A stretch of 64,000 nt of DNA. Source: Paraburkholderia guartelaensis (GTDB taxonomy: Bacteria; Pseudomonadota; Gammaproteobacteria; Burkholderiales; Burkholderiaceae). The stretch spans positions 124,001 through 188,000 of the forward strand of contig NZ_SMOD01000007.1 of assembly GCF_004353905.1 (NCBI RefSeq), in the 5' to 3' direction. This document shows, in pieces, positions 37,774 to 47,075 of the stretch (within the stretch, counting starts at the first letter, position 1; each line of letters starts with the position of its first letter). The notes beneath the pieces were generated by a model. That model was not told where the DNA came from, searched no databases, and saw only the letters and a list, made by a program, of their open reading frames with translations. A program made the position numbers and the translations under genes.

Positions 37774-38757
37774 ATGGACAATCTCGGCGACGTGCGCCTG
37801 TTCGTGGAGGCGGCCCGCCTCGGCAGCCTTTCCGCGGCGGGCCGCAAGCTCGGCCTTACGCCCGCCGCCGCCAGCGCCCGGCTCGCGCGGCTCGAGGCGG
37901 AGCTTCGTGCGCGGCTTTTCGACCGCACGACCCGCCAGTTGCGCCTCACCGACGAAGGCCGCCTCTACCTCACCTGCAGCGAGCACGCGCTGCGCTCGCT
38001 CGACGACGCCAAAGCGGCCTTGCAAGAGGGCCAGAACGCGGTGCGCGGCAAGGTGCGCATTTCGGCGACCTCGGATTTCGGCCGCAATTTGCTGATGACC
38101 TGGCTAGACGAATTCCGCGCCCTCTATCCCGATGTGCGCTTCGCGCTGATGCTGACCGACTCGCTCTCGAATCTCGTGCTCGAAGACATCGATCTCGCGA
38201 TCCGCTTCGGCACGCCGCAGGACAGCTCGCTCGTGGCGCGCTGGCTCGCGCCGAACCGCCGCGTGCTGTGCGCCTCGCCCGAGTACATCGCGCGCTGCGG
38301 CGAGCCGCGGGAGCCGAACGATCTGGCCCGTTTCGACTGCATCGTGATCGGCTCGGCGGCGGGGCCGGTGAACGAATGGCGCTTTACGCGCGGCAGCGAC
38401 TCGCAGACCGAAACGCAGACCTATACGGTGCCGCTCGAGGGCGCGCTCGAATCCACGGATGGCGAAGTGGCGCGCCAGTGGGCGCTGTGCGGCTACGGCC
38501 TCGCGGTGAAGTCGATCTGGGATGTCGCGGACGATCTGCGCGCCGGGCGGCTCAAGACCGTGATGCCCGAGTGGCGCTACCCCGACGCGCCGCTGCACGC
38601 GCTCTATCACCGCAACCGCTTTCTCGCGCCGCGCGTACGGGCGCTGCTCGATTTCCTCACCGAGCGTTTCGCGCAGACTTCGGGCGAACTGGAAGCGCTC
38701 GTCCCCTGCACGGATCCGGCCGAAGCGACGCAAAGCCGCAGACGCAAACGGATATAA
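37774..38757 (+). CDS. LysR-family transcriptional regulator
   Basis: A 327-residue regulator. The N-terminal HTH (residues 1-62) has LFVEAARLGSLSAAGRKLGLTPAAASARLARLEAELRARLFDRTTR, and an LTTR substrate-binding domain follows (about 95-300), with the SATSDFGRNLLMTWLDEFRALYPDVRFAL opening of the CrgA/DsdC-like branch. The ATG at 37774 is the family start. It is divergent from the VOC-MFS pair and probably controls it. The 3' end has a run of basic residues, and the sequence TATAAT at 38753-38758 overlaps the stop and could be the -10 of a transcript reaching miaB. Confidence 0.93.
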   Translation: MDNLGDVRLFVEAARLGSLSAAGRKLGLTPAAASARLARLEAELRARLFDRTTRQLRLTDEGRLYLTCSEHALRSLDDAKAALQEGQNAVRGKVRISATSDFGRNLLMTWLDEFRALYPDVRFALMLTDSLSNLVLEDIDLAIRFGTPQDSSLVARWLAPNRRVLCASPEYIARCGEPREPNDLARFDCIVIGSAAGPVNEWRFTRGSDSQTETQTYTVPLEGALESTDGEVARQWALCGYGLAVKSIWDVADDLRAGRLKTVMPEWRYPDAPLHALYHRNRFLAPRVRALLDFLTERFAQTSGELEALVPCTDPAEATQSRRRKRI

Positions 38758-39036
38758 TGTTGGATTGCGCAGAAAGCGATCCGCAGCCGCATACGCATTG
38801 GCCAATATAGGCAAACGCGGCACCGGCAAAAAAGCGAAAAAGAAGTGAAAAGCAACGCGGAACGTCCCCAACGCATTGCCGGAAACAGGATGCCATCGCC
38901 GGTCTGATAGCCGGTCTCCCCGCATCCCGATTCGGCCCCCATAAAACACCGTAGTCCTGACGTGCAGACCGTGCATCACGCGCGTGCATCAAGCGGACGA
39001 CGCCCCCAGGTCAACCACTGCGAACGGCGAAACCCG

Positions 39037-40410
39037 ATGACCAAGAAAGTTTATGTAAAGACCTTTGGCTGCCAGATGAACGAGTACGACTCCGACAAGA
39101 TGGTCGACGTACTCGGCGCCGCCGAAGGCCTCGTGAAGACCGACACCCCCGAAGACGCGGACGTCATCCTCTTCAACACCTGCTCGGTGCGCGAAAAGGC
39201 GCAGGAGAAGGTCTTCTCCGACCTCGGCCGCGTGCGCGAGTTGAAGGAAGCGAACCCGAACCTGCTAATCGGCGTAGGCGGCTGTGTGGCGAGCCAGGAA
39301 GGCGCGGCGATCGTCGCGCGCGCGCCGTATGTGGACCTCGTGTTCGGCCCGCAAACGCTGCACCGCCTGCCGCAGATGATCGACGCGCGCCGCGCCTCGG
39401 GCCGTGCGCAGGTGGACATCAGCTTCCCCGAAATCGAGAAGTTCGACCATCTGCCGCCCGCGCGCGTGGAAGGCCCGAGCGCGTTCGTCTCGATCATGGA
39501 AGGCTGCTCGAAATACTGCAGCTACTGCGTCGTGCCCTACACGCGCGGCGAGGAAGTCTCGCGTCCGCTCGACGACGTGCTCACCGAAATCGCGGGCCTC
39601 GCCGACCAGGGCGTGCGTGAAGTCACGCTGCTTGGCCAGAACGTCAACGCCTATCGTGGCGCGCTCACGAATGGCGCGCACGACGTCGCCGACTTCGCCA
39701 CGTTGATCGAATACGTCGCCGAAATCCCCGGCATCGAGCGCATCCGCTACACGACTTCGCACCCGAAGGAATTCACGCAGCGCCTGATCGACACCTACGC
39801 GAAGGTGCCCAAGCTCGTGAGCCACCTGCATCTGCCGGTGCAGCACGGCTCGGACCGCGTGCTCATGGCGATGAAGCGCGGCTACACCGTGCTCGAGTAC
39901 AAGTCGATCATCCGCAAGCTGCGCGCGATCCGCCCGGACCTGTCGCTCTCCACGGACTTCATCGTCGGCTTCCCCGGCGAGACCGAAGAGGACTTCCAGA
40001 AGATGATGGCGCTCGTCGAAGAGATGAGCTACGACACGAGCTTCTCGTTCATCTACAGCCCGCGCCCGGGTACGCCCGCCGCGAATCTCGAAGACGATAC
40101 GCCGCGCGAGGTGAAGCTCAAGCGCCTGCAGCACCTGCAGGCCACGATCGAAGAGAACGTGGCGCGCATCAGCCAGTCGATGGTTGGCCGAGTCGAGCGC
40201 ATTCTCGTCGAAGGCCCTTCGCGCAAGGACCCGAGCGAACTATCGGGCCGCACGCAGAACAACCGCGTGGTGAACTTCCCGGCGCCGCTCGCTTCGCATG
40301 CTCGCCTGATCGGACAGATGATCGACGTGAAGATCAACCACGCGTACCCGCACTCGCTGCGCGGCGAACTCGTGCTCGCGCACGAAGACGCTTCGACGCT
40401 CGCGCATTAA
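39037..40410 (+). CDS. miaB: tRNA-2-methylthio-N6-dimethylallyladenosine synthase MiaB
   Basis: A 457-residue radical-SAM methylthiotransferase that adds the 2-methylthio group to i6A37 of tRNAs reading UNN codons. The UPF0004 domain has [23 protein letters not shown] and GVGGCVAS, giving three cysteines for the auxiliary cluster. The radical-SAM cluster motif is CSKYCSYC (Cys157, Cys161, Cys164). The TRAM RNA-binding domain is at the C-terminus. I use the ATG at 39037, the family start; the longer frame reads from the upstream leader. phoH and ybeY follow on the same strand in the usual order. Confidence 0.97.
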   Translation: MTKKVYVKTFGCQMNEYDSDKMVDVLGAAEGLVKTDTPEDADVILFNTCSVREKAQEKVFSDLGRVRELKEANPNLLIGVGGCVASQEGAAIVARAPYVDLVFGPQTLHRLPQMIDARRASGRAQVDISFPEIEKFDHLPPARVEGPSAFVSIMEGCSKYCSYCVVPYTRGEEVSRPLDDVLTEIAGLADQGVREVTLLGQNVNAYRGALTNGAHDVADFATLIEYVAEIPGIERIRYTTSHPKEFTQRLIDTYAKVPKLVSHLHLPVQHGSDRVLMAMKRGYTVLEYKSIIRKLRAIRPDLSLSTDFIVGFPGETEEDFQKMMALVEEMSYDTSFSFIYSPRPGTPAANLEDDTPREVKLKRLQHLQATIEENVARISQSMVGRVERILVEGPSRKDPSELSGRTQNNRVVNFPAPLASHARLIGQMIDVKINHAYPHSLRGELVLAHEDASTLAH

Positions 40411-40455
40411 TCGGCTCGGCGCACCCAGCCAGGAATTCAGGAGTTCAGAGACACC

Positions 40456-41589
40456 TTGAAGCCCAATCAGCAGCATCTGGAATTCACCGCGCCGCGCGAC
40501 GACAACGCGCGGCTCGCCAACCTCTGCGGCCCGCTCGACGAAAACCTGCGCCAGATCGAGCAAGCGCTCGACGTGACGCTCGCGCGGCGCGGCCATCGCA
40601 TCACCATTCGCGGGCGTGGCGCCAAGCTGGCGCTCGCGGCGCTCGAGAACTTCTACAACCAGGCGCGCGATCCGCTCTCCGTCGACGACATTCAGCTCGC
40701 GCTCGTCGAAGCCCGGCACCCTGCGAACTTCGGCGGCAATTCGGCGAACGATCCGCGCGGCAATGGCAGCGGCGGCGTGCGCGGCAATGTGAATGGCGGC
40801 AATAGCGGTGGCAACGACGCTTCCGAGATCGACCCACGCTTTCGCGGCGACCCCGATCATCCGTTCGACGAGCCCGCGAGCGACGGCGTCGATGTCGAGG
40901 AACTGGGCCCGAAGCTCTACACGCGGCGCGCCGACCTGCGCGGCCGCACGCCTGCGCAGCGCGAGTATCTGAAGCAGATCATCTCGCACGACGTGACGTT
41001 CGGCATCGGCCCCGCGGGCACCGGCAAGACCTATCTCGCCGTGGCCTGCGCCGTGGACGCGCTCGAGCGCGACCAGGTCAAGCGCATCGTGCTCACGCGT
41101 CCGGCCGTGGAAGCGGGCGAGCGTCTGGGCTTCCTGCCCGGCGATCTGTCCCAGAAGGTCGATCCGTATCTGCGTCCGCTGTACGACGCGCTTTACGATC
41201 TGCTCGGCTTCGACAAGACCGCGAAGATGTTCGAGCGCCAGATGATCGAAATCGCGCCGCTCGCCTACATGCGCGGGCGCACGCTCAATCACGCGTTCAT
41301 CATTCTCGACGAGGCGCAGAACACCACGCCCGAGCAGATGAAGATGTTCCTCACGCGTATCGGCTTCGGCTCGAAGGCGGTCGTGACCGGCGACACCACG
41401 CAGATCGACTTGCCGCGCGGCCACAAGAGCGGCCTGATCGAAGCGCAGCATGTGCTGAAGGACGTGCGCGGCATCGCCGTCACGCACTTCACGAGCGCGG
41501 ACGTCGTGCGCCATCCGCTGGTCGCGCGTATCGTCGAGGCGTATGACGCGCATTCGAAAAAGGACGAAGGCGTCGGCGACGCGCGGTAA
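40456..41589 (+). CDS. ybeZ: PhoH-family ATPase (YbeZ)
   Basis: A 377-residue P-loop ATPase. The N-terminal domain ([31 protein letters not shown]) is a KH-like RNA-binding region. A Gly/Asn-rich linker at about 94-118 ([16 protein letters not shown]...) leads to the PhoH domain with Walker A GPAGTGKT (185-192), [23 protein letters not shown] as Walker B, and [11 protein letters not shown]. The start is a TTG at 40456; no ATG fits, and the encoded KPNQQHLEF matches the family beginning. It lies between miaB and ybeY; YbeZ and YbeY interact in RNA processing. Confidence 0.92.
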   Translation: MKPNQQHLEFTAPRDDNARLANLCGPLDENLRQIEQALDVTLARRGHRITIRGRGAKLALAALENFYNQARDPLSVDDIQLALVEARHPANFGGNSANDPRGNGSGGVRGNVNGGNSGGNDASEIDPRFRGDPDHPFDEPASDGVDVEELGPKLYTRRADLRGRTPAQREYLKQIISHDVTFGIGPAGTGKTYLAVACAVDALERDQVKRIVLTRPAVEAGERLGFLPGDLSQKVDPYLRPLYDALYDLLGFDKTAKMFERQMIEIAPLAYMRGRTLNHAFIILDEAQNTTPEQMKMFLTRIGFGSKAVVTGDTTQIDLPRGHKSGLIEAQHVLKDVRGIAVTHFTSADVVRHPLVARIVEAYDAHSKKDEGVGDAR

Positions 41590-41624
41590 CGCCGCCGCCT
41601 GCGTCGCTTCATAGCTCGAGCCCC

Positions 41625-42086
41625 ATGCCCCGCGCACCAAAACTCAAACTGACTGTGCAGTTCCCCGCCGCGAAGGCGTTCCCCGAGCACAAGGCCGCGC
41701 TGCCGCGCGCCACCGTGGCGGCGTGGCTCAAGGCCGCGCTCTTCGCGGACGCGGAACTGGCCGTGCGTTTCGTCGACGCCGAGGAAGGCCGCACGCTCAA
41801 CCGCACCTATCGCGGCAAGGACTACGCGACCAACGTACTCACCTTCGCGTACGCGGAGAGCGAGGACGATCCGGTCACGGGCGATCTGATCCTGTGCTGC
41901 CCCGTGGTGGAAAAGGAAGCCGCCGAGCAGGGCAAGCCGCTCGCCGCGCACTACGCGCATCTGCTCGTGCACGGCGCGCTGCACGCGCAGGGTTACGATC
42001 ACGAAGACGAGACCGAAGCCGAAGAGATGGAAGGCATCGAGACCGAGGTGCTCAACTCGCTAGGCTTTCCTGATCCGTACAAGTAA
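41625..42086 (+). CDS. ybeY: Endoribonuclease YbeY
   Basis: A 153-residue metal-dependent RNase that matures the 16S rRNA 3' end and takes part in ribosome quality control. The zinc motif H3XH5XH is intact at His116, His120 and His126 ([11 protein letters not shown]), with [17 protein letters not shown] as the conserved strand upstream. Length is typical. It follows ybeZ by 35 bp on the same strand, the usual pairing, and the ChaC-like gene starts 9 bp after its stop. Confidence 0.96.
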   Translation: MPRAPKLKLTVQFPAAKAFPEHKAALPRATVAAWLKAALFADAELAVRFVDAEEGRTLNRTYRGKDYATNVLTFAYAESEDDPVTGDLILCCPVVEKEAAEQGKPLAAHYAHLLVHGALHAQGYDHEDETEAEEMEGIETEVLNSLGFPDPYK

Positions 42087-42095
42087 GCCTCCGCC

Positions 42096-42785
42096 ATGAA
42101 CGACAAACGCACGCCCGACTTCGCCGAACCCTCAGCACTGCCCGAGGCGGGCGATGCGAGCGTGCCCTGCCCCGGCTACCCACCGGCGCTCGGCGAGTCG
42201 CGGCTCCTGAGCGAAGACGAGTTGCACGCCTCGCTCGCCTGCACGCTGCAAGCGAAAGGTTGGGACGGCGCGAGCGACATCTGGCTCTTCGGCTATGGCT
42301 CGCTGATCTGGAACCCAGGGCTGCCCACGGCCGAGAACGTGCGTTCGCGCGTGCACGGCTACCATCGCGGGCTGTACCTGTGGTCGCGCGTGAACCGCGG
42401 CACGCCCGAGCAGCCCGGCCTCGTCCTCGCGCTCGACCGTGGCGGCTCGTGCGCGGGCGTCGCGTTCCGCCTCGCCGCCGAGGGCGTGATGCCGCACCTC
42501 GAAGCGCTCTGGCGCCGCGAGATGCCGATGGGCTCGTACCGCCCCGCCTGGCTGCCCTGCGTGCTCGCGGACGGCCGCCGCGTCGACGCGCTCGCGTTCG
42601 TCATGCGGCGCGATGTGGCGTCTTACACCGGCAAGCTTTCCGAAGCCACGGTGCGCACCGTGTTCGGCTGCGCGTCGGGCCGCTACGGCACGACGCTCGA
42701 CTACGTGCGCCGCACCGTCGATGCACTGCGCGAGAGCGGCATGCGCGACCGCGCGCTGGAGCGGCTGCTCGCGCGTTGCGCCTGA
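42096..42785 (+). CDS. ChaC-like gamma-glutamylcyclotransferase
   Basis: A 229-residue protein with the glutathione-degrading GGCT fold. The substrate-binding P-loop-like motif is FGYGSLIWNPGLP (about 65-77); RGLYLWSRVNRGTPEQPG and the basic region EMPMGSYRPAWLP follow. The final helix has SGRYGTTLDYVRRTVDALRESG. Family enzymes release 5-oxoproline from glutathione. The N-terminal 50 residues are variable. It starts 9 bp after ybeY and is probably in the same transcript. The catalytic Glu cannot be placed with certainty by eye. Confidence 0.9.
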   Translation: MNDKRTPDFAEPSALPEAGDASVPCPGYPPALGESRLLSEDELHASLACTLQAKGWDGASDIWLFGYGSLIWNPGLPTAENVRSRVHGYHRGLYLWSRVNRGTPEQPGLVLALDRGGSCAGVAFRLAAEGVMPHLEALWRREMPMGSYRPAWLPCVLADGRRVDALAFVMRRDVASYTGKLSEATVRTVFGCASGRYGTTLDYVRRTVDALRESGMRDRALERLLARCA

Positions 42786-43020
42786 GGCCGCGTTTCCGAG
42801 GTTGCGCTTCTCAGGTTGCACTTCCCAGGTTGACCGGACGGCGGCTGCGTCACGGCGCGCCGCTTTTTCGTCCACCGGGCGGCCACGCCGCATCTGCGTT
42901 AGGATGGATCTGCCGGTGTGTGCCCAATGTGGGGCATTACACGGTCGCGCCACAGGCATGTTGTATCCTTAACCCTCCGCAACAGCGCGCCCTGCCCCCA
43001 GCGGCAAAGGGCGCACCACC

Positions 43021-43914
43021 ATGAACGACTCTTATCCCAGTCGACGCCAGACCGACAAACCGCAGGAAAAGCGCTCCCTACTCGAGCGGCTGACCGACTT
43101 CATCTCGCCCGAGCCCGACTCTCGCAGCGAGCTTCTCGAAATCCTCCAGGACGCGCACGCGCGCAATCTGATCGACGCCGATTCGCTTTCGATGATCGAA
43201 GGCGTGTTCCAGGTGTCCGAGCTTTGCGCGCGCGACATCATGATCCCGCGCGCCCAGATGGACGCGATCAACATCGCCGAAAGTCCTGACGAATTCATTC
43301 CGTTCGTGCTCGAGAAAGCGCACTCGCGCTACCCCGTGTACGACGGCAACCGCGACAATGTGATCGGCGTGCTGCTCGCGAAAGACCTGCTGCGCTACTA
43401 CGCCGAAGAGGAATTCGATGTGCGCGGCATGCTGCGCCCGGCCGTGTTCATCCCCGAGTCCAAGCGCCTGAACGTGCTGCTGCACGACTTTCGCCAGAAC
43501 CGCAATCACATCGCCATCGTCGTGGACGAATATGGCGGCGTGGCCGGTCTCATCACGATCGAGGACGTGCTGGAGCAGATCGTGGGCGACATCGAGGACG
43601 AGTACGACTTCGACGAGGAAAGCGGCAACATCATCGCCTCGCCCGACGGGCGGTTCCGCGTGCGCGCGCTCACCGAAATCGAACAGTTCAACGAGGCGTT
43701 CGGCACCCATTACTCCGATGAGGAAGTGGATACGATCGGCGGCTTCGTCACGAATCACTTCGGGCACGTGCCGCATCGCGGAGAGAAGGTGCGCATCGAC
43801 GACCTGATCTTCGAGGTGCTGCGCGCCGACGCGCGCCAGGTTCACATGCTGCTGGTGCGGCGCGACCCGATGGCAGGACAGCGCGAAGCCGCGCTGCAGC
43901 CGCCGGGCACCTGA
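43021..43914 (+). CDS. corC: CorC-type protein with tandem CBS domains
   Basis: A 297-residue cytosolic protein. After a basic N-terminus (RQTDKPQEKRSLLERLTDF) come two CBS domains: ARDIMIPRAQMDAIN to YPVYDGNRDNVIGVLLAKDLL, and FIPESKRLNVLLHDFRQNRNHIAIVVDEYGGVAGLITIEDVLEQIVGDIEDEYD. The C-terminal CorC_HlyC domain follows (about 210-285). There is no transmembrane DUF21 domain, so this is the soluble form, as in YbeX/CorC, linked to Mg2+/Co2+ efflux and, more recently, ribosome function next to ybeYZ. lnt follows downstream, a conserved order. A terminator separates them. Confidence 0.93.
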   Translation: MNDSYPSRRQTDKPQEKRSLLERLTDFISPEPDSRSELLEILQDAHARNLIDADSLSMIEGVFQVSELCARDIMIPRAQMDAINIAESPDEFIPFVLEKAHSRYPVYDGNRDNVIGVLLAKDLLRYYAEEEFDVRGMLRPAVFIPESKRLNVLLHDFRQNRNHIAIVVDEYGGVAGLITIEDVLEQIVGDIEDEYDFDEESGNIIASPDGRFRVRALTEIEQFNEAFGTHYSDEEVDTIGGFVTNHFGHVPHRGEKVRIDDLIFEVLRADARQVHMLLVRRDPMAGQREAALQPPGT

Positions 43915-43946
43915 CGAAACGCGAGCGCGCCTCCTCTGCGCAGATG

Positions 43947-43976
43947 ACGCCAGCCTCCGGGCTGGCGTTTTTGTTT
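43947..43976 (+). terminator. Rho-independent terminator between corC and lnt
   Basis: ACGCCAGCC (43947-43955) pairs with GGCTGGCGT (43960-43968) around TCCG and is followed by TTTTTGTTT. It lies 32 bp after the corC stop, so lnt needs its own promoter or read-through. Confidence 0.9.
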
Positions 43977-44111
43977 CGAGCGCGCGCACGCTCCGATCCG
44001 TCCCCAGGAGACCATCCCGGTACCGTCGCACGAAAGTGCTATCGTTGCGCTCGTCGCGCAATCCGCGCTCGCGCTTTTCCGCGCGCTTTCTATCGCATTC
44101 CACCGCACCGC

Positions 44112-45803
44112 ATGGCCGAACCGATCGATACCCGCACGCGCACCGAGACGCGCGCGAGCGAAACCACCCAAGGCGCCGCGCGCCGCGCGCTGCCCTTCTG
44201 GCACTATCTCGCCGCCGCCGCGCTGGGCGCGCTCAACACGCTGTCGTTCGCGCCCACGCCGCACGGCGGCTGGCTCGCCATTGCGATCTTTGCGCTGTTC
44301 TACTTCTGGCTCACGCGCACCACCGGCTGGAAGAGCGCGCTCTTCACGGGCTGGGCGTTCGGCTTCGGCAACTTCGTGAGCGGCGTGTGGTGGCTCTACG
44401 TGAGCATGCACTTCTACGGCGGCATGCCCGCGGTGCTCGCGGGCGCCGCGCTCGTGCTGTTCTCGCTTTACTTAGGCCTGTATCCGGCGCTCGCCGCGCT
44501 CGTCTGGTCGTTTTGCGCGGGACACGCGAAGAATGGCCGCAGCGGCGAGTTGCCGTTCTCGCCCACCTGGCACGGCGCCTTCGCGTTCGCAAGCGCGTGG
44601 GCGCTCGGCGAATGGGCGCGCGGCTATGTGTTCACCGGTTTTCCCTGGCTTTCGAGCGGCTACGCGCAAGTGGACGGTCCACTCGCCGGTTTTGCGCCGA
44701 TCGTGGGCGTGTATGGCGTGGGCTGGGTGCTCGCGCTCGTCGCGGCGCTCATCGCGCAGGCGGTTTTGCGCGCGAGCGACGTGAAAGGCCAAGGCGGCAT
44801 GGCGCCCCGGCGCGGCGCAGTGGCGACGCCGGCGCTGCTCGCGCTCGCTGTGATCGCCGCCGGCCTGCTGCTCTCGCTCGTCTCGTGGACGCAACCCTCC
44901 GGCACGCCGCTCAACGTGCGGCTGCTGCAAGGCAACGTCAAGCAGGATATGAAGTTCTCGGAGCAGGGCACGATCGACGCGCTCAACGAGTTCCAGAAGC
45001 TGATTACCGAAAAGCCCGCCGATCTCGTCGTCACGCCCGAAACCGCGGTGCCGGTGCTCGTGCAGGAAATTCCCCAGAAGTTCGGCCGCGATGTTCGCGC
45101 CTTCGCCGACGGCACCAACACGGCCATCCTGTTCGGCGCAGTGGGCGGCACGATCACGTCCGATGGGCGCGTGATCGACTACACCAACAGCCTCTTCGGC
45201 ATCACGCCGGGCCAGAACGGCCTCTATCGCTACGACAAGCATCACCTCGTGCCCTTCGGCGAATTCGTGCCCTGGGGCTTCCGCTGGTTCGTCAATCTCA
45301 TGAACATCCCGCTCGGCGACTTCGCACGCGGGGCGCCCGTGCAGCCGCCCTTCCGCGTGCACGGTGAGTTCGTGGCGGTGAACATCTGCTACGAGGACAT
45401 CTTTGGCGAGGAGATCGCGCGCACCGTGCGCGAGAGCCCGACCTCGCCGGGCATCCTCATCAACTCGACGAACCTCGCGTGGTTCGGCGACACCATCGCG
45501 CTCGACCAGCACCTACAGATCGCGCGCATGCGCTCGCTCGAAACCGGCCGCCCGATGCTGCGCGCGACCAATACGGGCGCCACCGCCGCCATCGACGCGA
45601 AAGGCCGCGTGATCGCTCGCCTGCCCACGTTCACGGTGGGCTCGCTCGACGTGAAAGTGGAAGGCACGAGCGGCTTCACGCCCTACGTGACGAGCGGCAA
45701 CAACACGGTGATCGCCATTTCGTTGCTGCTGCTGGCGCTCGGCTTTGCGTTCGGACCGGCTTTCAAGGGCGCGAAGGAACGCAAGCCGGCGAACGGAAAA
45801 TAA
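44112..45803 (+). CDS. lnt: Apolipoprotein N-acyltransferase
   Basis: A 563-residue inner-membrane enzyme that adds the third acyl chain to lipoproteins. The N-terminal half has six or more transmembrane helices (FGFGNFVSGVWWLYVSMHFYGG, GFPWLSSGYAQ). The C-terminal half is a nitrilase-like domain with the catalytic triad Glu310 (TPETAVP), Lys376 (YDKHHLVPFGEFVP) and Cys426 (NICYED). Final residues include TNTGATAAID and a last helix. The ATG at 44112 gives a family-like beginning; the upstream frame overlaps the corC terminator. The ribosome-binding site is weak. It is conserved downstream of corC. Confidence 0.95.
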   Translation: MAEPIDTRTRTETRASETTQGAARRALPFWHYLAAAALGALNTLSFAPTPHGGWLAIAIFALFYFWLTRTTGWKSALFTGWAFGFGNFVSGVWWLYVSMHFYGGMPAVLAGAALVLFSLYLGLYPALAALVWSFCAGHAKNGRSGELPFSPTWHGAFAFASAWALGEWARGYVFTGFPWLSSGYAQVDGPLAGFAPIVGVYGVGWVLALVAALIAQAVLRASDVKGQGGMAPRRGAVATPALLALAVIAAGLLLSLVSWTQPSGTPLNVRLLQGNVKQDMKFSEQGTIDALNEFQKLITEKPADLVVTPETAVPVLVQEIPQKFGRDVRAFADGTNTAILFGAVGGTITSDGRVIDYTNSLFGITPGQNGLYRYDKHHLVPFGEFVPWGFRWFVNLMNIPLGDFARGAPVQPPFRVHGEFVAVNICYEDIFGEEIARTVRESPTSPGILINSTNLAWFGDTIALDQHLQIARMRSLETGRPMLRATNTGATAAIDAKGRVIARLPTFTVGSLDVKVEGTSGFTPYVTSGNNTVIAISLLLLALGFAFGPAFKGAKERKPANGK

Positions 45804-46051
45804 GCCGCGCGCAAAGGACACGAAACCTCGCGCTGACGACACAACCACACCGCTGCCGGCCGCCCGAACCCCGTCCAGGTCTCAAGGCTCCGGCAATCCG
45901 GTAAAATTCAACGTTTTAGCACCTGGCCGCCTCCGGCCCGGGCCACGCAAGGGGAATGGGGCAAAGCGGAACATCGCTGCCCCGCCGGCGCGCTCGCCTG
46001 GCGGGCCGCCGCATTCCGCCCCCGAAAGCCCGAAAGACACTGCAGGCACAC

Positions 46052-47059
46052 ATGCTCACGTTTCAGCAAATCATCCTGACGCTCCAGTCTTACTGGGACA
46101 AGCAGGGCTGCGCACTGCTCCAGCCGATCGACATGGAAGTCGGCGCCGGCACCTCGCACGTCCACACCTTCCTGCGCGCAATCGGCCCCGAGCCATGGCG
46201 CGCGGCCTATGTGCAGCCCTCGCGCCGCCCGAAGGACGGCCGCTACGGCGAGAACCCGAACCGTCTGCAGCACTACTACCAGTACCAGGTGGTGCTCAAG
46301 CCCGCGCCGGAGAACATTCTCGACCTGTACCTCGGCTCGCTTGAGGCGCTCGGCTTCGACCTGAAGCAGAACGACGTCCGCTTCGTCGAAGACGACTGGG
46401 AGAACCCGACGCTCGGCGCCTGGGGCCTCGGCTGGGAAGTGTGGCTCAACGGCATGGAAGTCACGCAGTTCACCTACTTCCAGCAGGTGGGCGGCATCGA
46501 CTGCAAGCCGGTGCTCGGCGAGATCACTTACGGTCTCGAGCGTCTCGCGATGTATCTGCAGAAGGTCGAGAACGTCTACGACCTCGTCTGGACCGAGTGG
46601 GAAGAGCAAGGCCCGAACGGCCCGGAAATGCGCCGCCTCACGTATGGCGACGTCTACCACCAGAACGAAGTCGAGCAATCGACCTACAACTTCGAGCACG
46701 CGAACGTCGACCTGCTGTTCACGTTCTTCAATGCGTACGAAAGCGAAGCGAAGCGCATGATCGATCTGCAGCTCGCGCTGCCCGCGTACGAACTCGTGCT
46801 CAAGGCCGGCCACACGTTCAACCTGCTCGACGCGCGCGGCGCAATCTCCGTGACGGAGCGCGCAGCGTACATCGGCCGCATTCGCGCGCTTTCGCGCAGC
46901 GTGGCGCAGTCGTACTACGAGTCGCGTGAGAAGCTCGGCTTCCCGATGCTCGGCAACCCCGTGCACGGCGTGCCTGGCCTCACCACCGACGAACAGGACG
47001 CCGCGATGCCCGCCTGGGCGCCGCCGCTGAAGGTCGAACGCAAGTTCGACGAGGCATGA
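46052..47059 (+). CDS. glyQ: Glycine-tRNA ligase alpha subunit
   Basis: A 335-residue class II synthetase catalytic subunit of the bacterial alpha2beta2 GlyRS. Family signatures include the opening [61 protein letters not shown], and [24 protein letters not shown]-terminal tail of about 30 residues after PMLGNP is more variable. The start is the ATG at 46052, which matches homologues. glyS follows 16 bp downstream. A TAAAAT hexamer at 45902-45907 is a possible -10 for this operon, without a clear -35. Confidence 0.97.
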   Translation: MLTFQQIILTLQSYWDKQGCALLQPIDMEVGAGTSHVHTFLRAIGPEPWRAAYVQPSRRPKDGRYGENPNRLQHYYQYQVVLKPAPENILDLYLGSLEALGFDLKQNDVRFVEDDWENPTLGAWGLGWEVWLNGMEVTQFTYFQQVGGIDCKPVLGEITYGLERLAMYLQKVENVYDLVWTEWEEQGPNGPEMRRLTYGDVYHQNEVEQSTYNFEHANVDLLFTFFNAYESEAKRMIDLQLALPAYELVLKAGHTFNLLDARGAISVTERAAYIGRIRALSRSVAQSYYESREKLGFPMLGNPVHGVPGLTTDEQDAAMPAWAPPLKVERKFDEA

Positions 47060-47075
47060 CCGGATCTCAAGAACA

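Noticed and set aside
45804..46051. T-box or other leader control of glyQS
   Set aside because: No T-box elements are present, and these are essentially limited to Gram-positive bacteria. Only a weak TAAAAT -10 is seen.
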